Source: Sphagnum magellanicum (lineage: Eukaryota > Streptophyta > Sphagnopsida > Sphagnales > Sphagnaceae). From it: 64,000 nucleotides of DNA. The notes under the pieces were generated by a model. It had not been told where the DNA came from. It was given only the letters and a program-made list of their open reading frames with translations, and ran no database searches. The stretch is from NCBI GenBank assembly GCA_021904315.1, contig CM038915.1, positions 13,640,001 to 13,704,000 of the forward strand, given 5' to 3'. Below, in pieces: positions 37,300 through 48,300 of this stretch. Numbering within the stretch: position 1 is the first letter of the stretch; each line of letters opens with the position of its first letter. Made by a program: the position numbers and the translations under genes.

Positions 37300-39340
37300 A
37301 TGTTGAGGAAGAGCAAGCCTGCTCCTGCATGCTCAACACCAGAATCATTGAGATCAAATTCAGTCCCCAGAACACATGACCCGGTTACTCGAACTCTCAA
37401 GTATGTGGACCCAGGTCATCGATTCTGTGTGCCAAATTTTGCTGCTGCTTCCTTCACCCCCAAAGACAAGCACTCCAAATACCATAACCTCTGTCACTCC
37501 TCCTGTGGAGTTATCAGAATGACAAGTGGTGACCTCTATGCTGTACACAATTGTTTATATACCTTTGCCTCTTAATATTGTTTTCTTGGCTTTCAAAGGA
37601 AGCAGTACTTGTACATATACTTACGCTTAGTTGATTTGAAACTCAGGCTGCAACTCACAAGGCTTAATTAACTTCTGCTACAACCAAATTCTATGTGGAA
37701 AAAGTTTCATGGGTCTCATAGGACATGGGCACCGCAACTTTGAAATTTATCAATTTGAGATTTGTACATAAGATACCTACAAGATTTACAATCTTTTGTG
37801 TTCTATGCAGATACCACATCCTCAAGTACTAACTGGATACAAGGTCAAAAATGCTTCAGGCCAATCCAACTTCAGTGATGTCACGTAAGCCACTTCCCTC
37901 CTCACACCACTCCAGCTATAATTGCTACATGGCTTCTCCTCACCATAACATCATTGACTATGTGCCATTACCTAATGTCAATTTTTTTTGCCATTTTAAT
38001 GTAATATGTGCCACAATAAACACCACATTTTTATACATGATATTGGATGAAACCACAAAGTTTACCTCACGCACAAGTCATGAGCTGCGGGTTTTTGTGT
38101 GAGGAAATCCACACTCTCTTATAGCAAATTTCAGCTTTTGCAGAAGACAAGAGAAAACATTGGGTGAGTGGATGTTCTCTTTGACATAAGTCTCTGATTT
38201 CCTCTCCCCAGTTCTCAAACTCTAATATTTTATTGCAACATAGCACATCTGTGTTCATAGATCTCAGTGAAAGAGTGTCCCCACTGACACACCCATCAGT
38301 GTTGTTGTCCAGGTCCAAAGCTTACTTTGAAAACACCATGATCAAAGTAGGGGAATTATCTGGCAAGCAGAAAAAGTTGTGTCCATATCATTTGTGGGCA
38401 CCTCGAAACCAAGCCCTGCACATAGTTGAAAATAATGTGGGCCTCAGTACATTTGATTGTCGCAATGCCAGCTACATCAGGTTTCATCTTATCTTCATTT
38501 CCTAGTGACTTTTGAGCTTGTAAAAAGTGTTCGTGTGTGAAGATCATAACCCAGCCACATCAGCACAATTGGAAATATGGTGATTACTACTTGCATTTAA
38601 ATTTGCATCAATGGTGGTTGTTTTAAAGGTGGATGTCACCCACCAAAAGCACAACAAACGTTCACCATTTGTAAAACTAGCAATTAATTTCTTTGGTTTT
38701 ACATTCTCTTTTGTGACAATGTGAAAAAAGGTTGGTAAGTGGGCGGCCTCGTGACATGAAGACACCAATGAGCACCAACCAGCGCTACATGAAACTAATA
38801 AGAAAAACTCCGGGAATGTCTAATGCATCATTATTTGCTGGTAAGTTAATCCACATACATTCTTTGGCCTTCAGCTTACACATGTAGCTTTTAGGGCTAA
38901 GGAAACATACACACATAGCCAGAGAGTTAACTGGCTGTGAAAGGGTAATCCAAAGTGGCTTCAAGTCACCTAGGAAACATGCAGTTGACAGGGATTAGAA
39001 GGTACCCAATTTGTGAATGAAGGAAAATGACCCAGGATTGTGATCATGAGATAGCACCCTTCACCATGCACTGACAGATTACAATACATGAAGATTGATG
39101 ATGTCAAGGGGAGGATGGGATGTACAGACAGATCCAAGAAACACCACAGATTCCAAACAGGTATAAATGAGTAAAGGTTTCAACACTTCAGACTGCTCAT
39201 GTAAGACATCAAGACACTAAGGTTGTGTGATCATTCAAAAATCAAACTGGAAATCTCAAGTCTCAATCTCAAATCTGCTGCATGGAGACTTGGAACAGCC
39301 TGAAATTTTGCCATTTGGAGAACACTCAAATGCTGGCTGA
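37300..39340 (+). CDS. Probable multi-exon gene, product unrecognised
   Basis: Four plus-strand segments join without a phase conflict. 37811-37884 lies between TATGCAG and GTAAGC and reads IPHPQVLTGYKVKNASGQSN…. 38244-38375 contains SVFIDLSERVSPLTHP and SRSKAYFENTMIKVGELSG. 38740-38840 contains RPRDMKTPMSTNQRYMKL and RKTPGMSNASLFA, and ends in a perfect GTAAGT donor. 39288-39340 reads DLEQPEILPFGEHSNAG, then TGA. A likely first exon starts at ATG 37300 (MLRKSKPAPACSTPESLRSN…) with a good GTATGT donor near 37400, but its phase does not fit 37811 directly, so an exon or the true first border is missing. A basic, Ser/Pro-rich N-terminus and a basic middle segment suggest a small nuclear or cytoskeletal protein, but I recognise no family. 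The intron at 37885-38243 holds a copy of repeat R. The third exon's donor (GTTGTG) is the weakest border. Confidence 0.45.
37974..38115 (+). repeat. Repeat 'R', single dispersed unit
   Basis: Matches the 33 kb tandem repeat over ATTTTAATGTAA, ATGTGCCACAAT, AAACACCAC, GATGAAACCACAAAGTTTACC, TCATGAGCTGC and TTTTTGTGT. It sits in a probable intron of the 37 kb gene. Confidence 0.7.
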
Positions 39341-39344
39341 AGCA

Positions 39345-40160
39345 AAGCATAAAATTGCAACCATCTTCCCCAGCTTAGGTAAGTAACAGTTTCAAATTAT
39401 TCTGCATAATCTCAAATTCCAGATTTTCCCAATGGCAATTTTCTTCACACACTGGATAGATAGACTTCCAGAATAGCCAAAAAACCTTCAGAAGAAAACT
39501 CAGCTTACATGTTTAGAAACAGATTTCCACAAGCAAAGGAGCAAACTAACCTGTTTGTACTGATAATCTGGCTTTGCTGGCCTTCTGTATAAATGATTGT
39601 TGGTTCATACAGAGGGCCCATATACAAGACTTGAGAGACATGTCTCCTCCACCTCTTGATAGAGTTTTATTCTTCACATGAACTGCAAATATGTGTCAAG
39701 GGTTCTACATCACACAGCAGAGAGACATAAAATAGTTGGGAATGGCCTCCTCCACATTTATTGGACTGACTCCATTGGGCTGCCTTCATCAGAAACTCTT
39801 TAATCTCATCCTGCAAAATATAATCTTCATCTACAACTCCTAATGATTCAGTAGAGTTCAGGCTATTGTCAAGTATGTATTTCACTTAAAGCCTAAACCC
39901 TGAATCCTTTCCACCTTCAGTTATTTCACTTGCTCTGAACCGTGTAAAGCAGACAAAGACTTGACCTAGGTATTTGTCCATAGTGCATTGCCTGATTCTT
40001 TGGTACCCATAACAGGGAAACAGAACTCTACAGCAGAGCTATATTTACCATGCAAAGATCTGCAGTACACATGGCCCAGTGATTGGGCACCTCATTCTCT
40101 TCTTGTGCATGATGCTAACTCCCTGAAAGGAAGTAGCGCGTATGGATCTTCCAAGGAAAG
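39345..40160. other. Convergent intergenic region
   Basis: Lies between the stop of the plus-strand gene and the stop of the minus-strand SCO1 gene, so it should hold both 3' ends. On the minus strand an open stretch at 39667-39885 (72 codons, with LQDEIKEFLMKAAQWSQSN) has coding-like composition but no family match. It could be SCO1 3' UTR or an alternative terminal exon, because a possible donor (GAAGTGAGC) occurs near the SCO1 C-terminus. Confidence 0.35.
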
Positions 40161-40165
40161 AAGCC

Positions 40166-43100
40166 TTAAGCATGCTGGCTTAAGCTCACTTCTTTCTGTT
40201 TATTTGCATTCCGGATCTCCTCAGATACACCCTCAGCAAGAGCTTTTGCATCATAATTTTTCCCAAAAAACTTCACAAAATCCATGTTTGGATCCATTAA
40301 GTACCTGCAGGCCAGAAACAGCAGCACAAGATGCTTAACAAAGGTTTGCAAGGCAAAAACACATAATCAGAAATATACCCAGCTGAACTCAGCAGCCAAT
40401 GATTAGCCTGCTTTGGGAATCAGAACATCTCAACAACCATGAATGACCCTAAACACATTCATGGGTTTAGGGTTTAGAATAGAACAGCAAACAAAAAAGT
40501 GGTTGATCATAGCTTAACTGTCATTATAAGTTAGAACTCAAAAGATGTGCCACAATTTCATAACCCTTGCCTAAAAGCATAATTGTCAGGAATATTAACA
40601 CAGGTTGTAAACCTTGACACATACATGATTATAGAATGGTCAACAAGATAATCATTGCCCTCATCTTCAGTCTTCATGTAGTACACCCTGTACTCACGAG
40701 CCACCTCTTGAATGTCTTTTACACTACCAGTCAGCCCCACTAATCTGGGGTGAAATTCTGCGAAAAAAACCACCAGCAAAGTCTGACAAATTCAGTAGTA
40801 CCCATTTGAAGTGCCCTCCAAACACAAGCAGTCACCAGATTTAGTTGCATTGCCTCCCAGTAAAGAGATGGCCCAAAGAAACATCTCTTCTTCCCACTAC
40901 TCTCACCAAAGTGAATCAGTTGCTTGTGTGTAGATAACACAATAAAGGGTCTAGAGTGCTGGCCCAGAGGATGTATCCAGTCTCTCAAGAGTCACTCACT
41001 GTGGATCCAATGAAACCTGCAGCTAATGGTAATTTATCCTCTTTTGGACAAAACTACTGCATTCCACCTTTTAACTCATGCATCTCCTCACAGTGCAGTT
41101 CCCTTTTATGTATTTTACATCATAAGGCTGTCCACACACAGAGAATAGAGGCCAAAATGGGTTGTTGAAAAATCAAAGTTACCTTTCAAATATTCTCGAA
41201 TTTGTTCCACAGTATCACGCTCAGGATCAATAGAGATAAAAACTGGCACAATTTGCTCACCAACTTTCTTCTCTGCATCATGAAGATAGAATTTACTCCT
41301 TTCTCTGTTTCTGCTGTCTTGAAGCTTATAGTAACTGGTAACAATACAGTTGGCAGAACAATCCCACTGGCCTAGTGAGAGGACACATACCTATTTCATC
41401 AACAGCCTCAGCAAGTTTTGTAAGTTCATCAGGGCAGACATCTGGGCAATATGTAAACCCAAAGTAGATAAGAGTCCATTTGCCAACAAAGTCCTTATCG
41501 GTCACCTCTTTTCCATCCTGATTAACCAATTTGAATGGACCCCCAATTGCAGCCTTCCCAACCCCAGGGCCAGTCCTTGCCACAGCAGCCCCATCTGAGC
41601 GTATTACTGCAAATAAGACAGACAAAATATTAAGCCCCTAAGAAAAACCTTTTTTAAGTTCAATAAACTGTAAACAGAAAACTGAATCCAGGAAATGATG
41701 AATACTGCAATAATCAGTTGCTTATGATGTAGCACAGAAACTCATGCAGAAAATGGATGGAAAAAAATAAGGCTGTATTATTTTGTATTGATGTGAAACT
41801 CCTTGTTTGTTTTCTTAGACTTTCTAACCTTTGAGCTCTCTTCTTCAGACCGGAGGCACTCAAAATGTCTCAGATGAAAAGCTGACAGCAAATACAATAA
41901 AGTATCACATATAGGCACCTTGAAGCTGCCTTTTTTTCTCCCAATCCCAATACAAGATCAGCCCAATTCCCGTAACCACCAAGAGTGCCAGACTGGCCCA
42001 TGATACTGGCTGCACAATGCACATACCAAATAAACCTTAGTCTTTTTGTGTATGTGTGACCATAACACAGAGATAGAAGCTTGGGAAGTGAACCAAGACC
42101 AATCTGCAATTTTTCTCTGTATTTTGAGCAGCATAAGCATCAAGTTTGACTGCTAAATTTGCAGTTGGTATGTGACAGCCAGGAAAAACAATGGGTACAA
42201 CAAAATCAATTTTCAGTCTTTGAGTTTTTATCTGTTGCTTTCATTTCTAATGAAAAATGTTTTTAGGGAGCCTGAAGAGGAGACTTTTAAGTTTCAGACC
42301 CTGGCACTGTCACTTTGGTAAGGAAATTCTGCAATCATATCATAACATTGACCTGCACTCATAATCCACACTCACAGAAAGCAAATCAAGGAATAATATA
42401 TCACTGACGTACACCACCGCGGACAGCCCTTGGTTTTTCTGTGGGTCCTTTCACGCCATTGCTAGCTGACTTTGCAAGCTCTTCACCACTCTTAGCAGCC
42501 TCCGCACTACCACTGCTTCCAGATGTACTCATTCTTCGAGTCACAATGCAGCGGGTCTCATGCTTTCCTCCCTGTAAAAAGGCAAACAGAACCAAGCATC
42601 CTTGGCAGAAAACAGTTAAACATTCTCAAAGTGATGATGCTTTACTCTCAGCTATTATTTCTCCACATTTAGGATTGAATCCCATAAACCCTAATCCCTA
42701 AACCCATCTGGAACCATCACACATACTCTGTCAGCTCTTGTAAATGTATGTGCAAACCCCAGGAGTGACAAAGTTAAAGCAAATTCTGGGCTTGTGAAAC
42801 AAAGATAATTTCCATCTTCCCTCTCAATAAAACAGCTGATTTTCTGAATGAAATAGGAAATCAGCTGAAGAAGTGTTGTCTCCACTGCATGAACTTTCTT
42901 CTTCACCAACTGTTAACCTAATACAAACTACACACATTGCCTGCATGGTATTCATAACTTATCTTTATCCACCAACAGAAACCCTAAACCCTAAACCCTT
43001 GAACAATTTGGCAATGTCTCACCGAACTCCAAAAGGGTTCTTTCTAGACGACCAGGCCTTCGTCGAGCACGGCTTTTCTAGCGGGTTTTCCCCTTGGCGC

Positions 43101-43429
43101 ACACATGATGCACTCATTCACTGTGAAGAAGACTCCTTCGCTTTCTCGCTTACCCATAACGGATATTCAACACCCAAACAAAGATCAAAGCTATGTACCT
43201 GAAAAGCTTTGACAAACTGCATGTCTGCATAGGCAGCACGACGTGGACTATCCAGCTGCCACCATGGATTGCACATGCTTTCATAATGTTTCTTGAAGTA
43301 CATCAGAGACGGCGGAGCATTGTGTGGTTGAGGTGAAGAATGGGGAAGAAGGCAGCGGCGTTGGAAATACCCAATACACGCTCTCCCCATCAATGTGCCT
43401 ACGCCTGTCCGTGTCTGCGCTCCCGCCAT
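40166..43429 (-). CDS. SCO1: SCO1/HCC1 copper chaperone for cytochrome c oxidase
   Basis: Mitochondrial inner-membrane protein that delivers copper to the CuA site of COX2. Seven exons join in phase to 352 aa: 43429-43199, 42571-42413, 42009-41919, 41606-41391, 41272-41183, 40757-40625, 40304-40166 (TAA). Residues 1-130 are Arg/Ser-rich, suiting a mitochondrial presequence. One membrane segment (about 132-152, PVSWASLALLVVTGIGLILY) is followed by EKKRQLQ. The thioredoxin-like domain has GKAAIGGPF, GKWTLIYFGFTYCPDVCPDE (copper ligands Cys214 and Cys218 in CxxxC), VFISIDPERDTVEQIREYL, FHPRLVGLTG and YLVDHSIIMYLMDP (third ligand His303). All key residues are present, so the protein should be functional. 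All exon junctions used have GT and AG; the exon 6 donor GTATGT restores the conserved MYLMDP. The start is the first ATG of the frame before the Arg-rich leader. A GGTTC/GAACC-rich repeat begins about 280 bp upstream. Confidence 0.93.
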
Positions 43430-43712
43430 TCCAAAACCCTACTTCCTTCTTTATATCGACAAAATGTTCTCAGGGAGGAATTTTGTTCTCGAATCTTGCT
43501 CCTGCGTAAGGGATACGAGTCGTGATCGACTGCTTTCTGACTGCAAAGACAAAGAAAAAGAAGAAGAAGAAGAAGACAGGCGATGGAATCAGGAGCGACG
43601 AGAGAATGCAGAACTTTTAGGGTTTACAGTTTTAGGGTTGAAGATGAGATGAAAAAGGACAACGAAAAGAAAAAAAGGATTTTGGATTGTGGATGAAAGG
43701 TGATTGGCAGCG

Positions 43713-44064
43713 TTGGACGGTTCTTTGAAATTTGGAGAACCTTCTTGTTCCGGTTCTTTAAATATTGCGGGATGAGAGAGAGAACCGGTGCTTCTGATTT
43801 TTTGGGGAAACACATTCAGAAACAAAGAACCGTCAGCTCCGGTTATTTCAAAAACCTTGAAAGAATTGACACAATTTTCACGAAAGAACCGGAAAAGAAC
43901 CGGTATTTCTCTCCGGCTGGTTCTTCGACTTTTTCATGTTTTGAGAACCATGATTTGTGTGCCAATACCCCGGTTATTTGAATATCTTGAGAACCAAGAA
44001 GGTGAGTGAGTTATATACCCGGGCTGATAACCAGTGGGTATCTGTCTCTCATTCTAAGAACCAC
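43713..44064. repeat. GGTTC/GAACC-rich dispersed repeat 'G', copy 1
   Basis: About 350 bp beginning TTGGACGGTTCTTTGAA and ending near TGGGTATCTGTCTCTCATTC. It is dense in GGTTCTTT and AAAGAACC words in both orientations, so it has many short inverted repeats. A shorter, diverged copy with the same order of blocks is at 54486-54736. It lies just upstream of the SCO1 start codon, probably within or beside its promoter. Confidence 0.75.
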
Positions 44065-45393
44065 CCCAACTTTGGTTATTTGCTTCGTGCTTTTCATGGA
44101 ATGTCTCATCAGCCCAAATGTTGTTACAAAATGTTGTTGTAAAGAAAACTACGTACATTGTTCAATTTATACACGATGGTATTTGTGGCATGTATTCCTC
44201 GAGTTTGAATGCAAAACATATCGGCTTTTGGTTGGTCCAATAAGTTTTTTGGACAATTCTTGGCATAAGTTACTTTGTTGAGGTTGCGTTTGTTGTCCAA
44301 ATGTGATGAATATCATAAATTGTTTGTTGTCCAAATGTGATGAATATCATAAATTGTTGCGATTCATTGAAACTGAAGTTCCATTGAAGAATTTATTCAT
44401 AAACTTTTGAAGTTCTTTTTGTTGTGTTAAATTTTTTTGTCAAGGATGTCAATGGTAAAAGTCATCGATCAAATCAACAGCGTTTGTCAAACAAGATGTT
44501 GGCATTAATTACATCCAAAGCCTTTTGAAGGTGAATTACAAATGTTGAAAGTAACACTCTTGAGAGTTTGTTTATGGCTAAATCTTACCTGAATAACTTT
44601 TTTTTCATATTTGCATAGCACAAAGCTTTCAAAAATGGACGGTGGTGCATTTAATATACACACTCATTAAAGACAATCGCTCATTTGGAAGAAAGAACAG
44701 AACATAACAGACAAAAGAGAGAAGATAATTGAGAACCAGGCCTAGAAGATTGGGTATAGCTTATTTGTTATCTCAAATGTCTAATATTAGGGGAATGAGA
44801 CAATGTTGAAAAGATACTTGAAATGTGCCCAGATGAGGAACAGAGAGCTTCTCACATGCTTTGTGGTGAAAGATAATTTTGTTTCGAATTTGGCAACAAA
44901 CTAAAGCAGGCATTTCAAGCAAGTGCAAATCGCAATCGCAGTGCATGCAAGTCAAGTATCTGCAATGGGCAACCTTGAGGAAGCTACAACTATTGTATAA
45001 TGCTCAACCTTGAGGAAGCTCCTTATGGAGGATTTCCAAGTTCAGGAACCCATCCAAGTTATCTTTGGATCAGACCCCCTGGAAATTGTCATACATCTGT
45101 TGCCCTGACTAGGTTGGACATTACTATTGTATGTAAATAAGGATCTCCAATGGCCCTAAACTACAAGCTATGTTCAGTTTCATCAATTGAGTCCTTTTTT
45201 TGTGTTAAATGCAGGTTAGTGGACTTGTCTGACCACAGCAACCTCCATAAAAAAATTTATGGTACTCTGAACAAAATGTCTATTGGACATTCTATAGACA
45301 GCTTGCCAAATTTAGCACTGCCTTTCAATTCCCTTGTCACTCAGGCAGGAGGTCAGAGCATACACGCAGTTGAAAGTTGTAGGCCATTACGAC
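44065..45393. other. Spacer between SCO1 and the SET gene
   Basis: AT-rich. Contains a short perfect tandem duplication of TTGTCCAAATGTGATGAATA plus TCATAAATTGTT (44293-44357). It should hold the 3' UTR of the SET gene at its right end. No coding segment supported. Confidence 0.5.
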
Positions 45394-48300
45394 CTATACA
45401 ACAGCGTGTGAAGTGGTGAGTACAGAGATGGAAGTGTAGTGATGCCTGATCCATGCTGCTGCAGAGTACAGCACCCGAAGCTCCCCTGCTACCACATCAC
45501 TTGCCATCTCTGCATTTGGCTTCTTTTTGGCAGGACTTTGCTTTGTGCCTCTGCATGCCTCCGCTATCTGCAGGGCCTGCAATTACCAACACCATATTTC
45601 ATAAGTAATCAGGGAAGAAACATGGCCAGATTTCATCTTCCTTCTTCTCCTCAGATGACTTAGCAGAAACATGCAGTCCACATAATTTTTTTGTCAAGGT
45701 CTCCCATTCATGTGCATCTGATGTAAATCATGTTATGGTTTGGAGCAGCTGGAGAGTACATTGCTCACCCCAACAGGCAAATCAAAAAACAGTTCCTAAG
45801 TTTCACAGACAGAGTAAACAAAACCCTACTCTGATAAATAGTCATATCATCAAGTTTTTCAAACAGGAGCACCAGGGGGCATGAAATATGGAGAGTAGAA
45901 AGCATTCCAATCTATATTTGGTTCATGATGGATTTAACTTGTGACAGCACAAGAGGAAGGAATTCAAGTCACAAACGGCAATTGAATGCTGATGGATTAA
46001 GCTCTCAAAACGAGCCAATAGTAAGTTCATGGCTTGTGTCTCTTTGCTACAACTCTTCAAAGGCCTTCGAGCCAATCGGCCATCATGTCTACCAGCTTCT
46101 GCTCCCAGCTCTGTCAACTCTGCACATACAAACAGAAGGTGATGCCCATTTCCTTCTCAACATCTGTTAAAAAAATCAAAGCATGCCAATGCCAACAATT
46201 ATAGCTGTATTCACCATGTGTAGAAGTGGCACACAGGACGCGTGCAAAAGCACGTAAGGCATGAGGAATGCCCTTCCCACGTCCAATCACTGATTTCACC
46301 TCTCTGCATACCAGCACAGCTCCTCATGTCAGCATACAGACTGCCTGTTTGAAGAGTTGAGTGCTTGGATCCTTGCATTGATACACTTCATTCCAAACAT
46401 AAAGCTCTCCATGATTAAGCAATGACATCGGAGGCACACCTAATGTGGAAGCTGTTGCCCCCACTGTCAGATCCATCAGTGTGAAGCAGAGTGGGCATGC
46501 CATGTGTATGCAAAAGTGACAGCTTGCTCTTGCGCAATGGATCCCTCCGTGACAACCCCATCCACACTTCCACCTGCTATGAAGTTCTCCATTAATGATT
46601 ATTGAACCTATCAAATGCAGAAGCTTCTTCTCAGAAAATTGAAAAACTACAAGCATCTGCATAGACAAAATACCTGATCATGTGGATTGAAAGGTAGGGT
46701 GAAGCCGAAGTCAAGTGCTAAGATTGTGTTGGGCAGACGTCCATAGCTAATAAACACCTGCATCGACACCTCCAACTCAAAATTGGCTTTTGCATCTGAC
46801 ACATCTTGTCTTACTGAACTATGCCTGCTAATCTACCCACCAAGATCACATCTTGCAGCTTCCAAGCCTTCTACTTGTGCAAAATAGTGTTGGCACAAAA
46901 TGGTCAAATGTATCTATTTACAAATCTTGAGAACTTCTCTATACTTACATATTGAAGTCACCCAAAATAGAATTAGAGATGATAAGAATATAGAGACTTC
47001 AGATCCAAGAATGCTTGAACAAACAGTAAAAGAAAGAAAGGCAACCTAACCCTAAAAAAACAGAGGGAAGACTGAGGAGCAGTTTGCAACAGTACACAAT
47101 GTTCAAAGGAGGTGATTTAGTAAACAGCTACCTGCGCCCCTGCAGCATAGTTTCTATCTGCAACAACCTGTTTGGAAATAACTAAAATATGAGAAACTGC
47201 AATTGAGCATTACCACTGGAGAGAAAAAGAAAATGCTTCATAAAAGGTTGACTTAGTCCTTAACGAAAAGCATTAGTCCCAATAACCTGACGCTGCAATA
47301 AACAGTTTGCTTTGCATAAAAGTTCCACATCAGATCCACATGTACAAAACAGTGGAGCTCAATCTGAAAGTCCATAGTATGGCAGAAATAAAGACATTCT
47401 ATGTTACACTGGAGAAAAGGTAGATACAATACCTCAGCACAGGCCTTTTCTTCATCATAAGACAAGAGTGCTTGACATTCTGCATCGTGATTAAAGAAGT
47501 CCACAAATGGCACCTGCATTTCCCATTGCAAACCACAGTTACCCACATGGCATCCCTCTGCCCTCCCATAAAAAATGCTGTGCATTTCATGAGGCCTGAT
47601 GCTGCAATTAACATTGTAAAAGTCAGATGTATAGACCAACCAGAGCAAGGGTTTGCAAGGCTTCAATTCCCCAGGCACGTGAGCACACTGCACCATCCAC
47701 AGGCCACACACATCAATCCTGCTACTACTCTTTTCCCCAGCAGTTATGCCAACACCCCAACATCGCATTCCACATTTCACACTGTTTCTTGTCTATTGCT
47801 GAAGACTAGTTGAACTGTATCTTTGCAGATACATGCAACTAAATCCATGCATAAATTTCCTCCAGGCAGTTCTCATCTTAGAGCAAACATGTCGTCTTAA
47901 ATAAAAGACATCCAAGTGCCCTCCATGACAGATAGAAATATGTCAATGTGATGCAAAGAAAACTGCAAGAGAGGATGCAAGGTAACCAAAGAAGTGTTGT
48001 GTCAGTTCTGGTCAAAGCAAAACAAACATGACAAGAATTTGTCTGGTCATAACCTTGTGAACGTCACTCACAAAATATCAGACCATCACCTTCAGAATGA
48101 ATTCCAGTGACTACCTGCCATCACTCCCCTCTGACTTCATCAGCTCCTCACAGTGGGTAGATAAGCATATAGCAATCTGCTCAAAACTTAGGGCAACCAA
48201 TTGTACAAAAATCTGCATCCTTGTTTTCTGTTGCATTACAGTAAACAATGGGCAGACTCACTCATGACATCAGCTAGCAATCAAGCAGCTTCGCTAACAA

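Noticed and set aside
47700..47790. Alternative seventh exon of the SET gene with an RCWG-like phrase
   Set aside because: No acceptor gives the needed phase; the segment 47687-47641 restores VCSRAWG with correct phase and borders instead.
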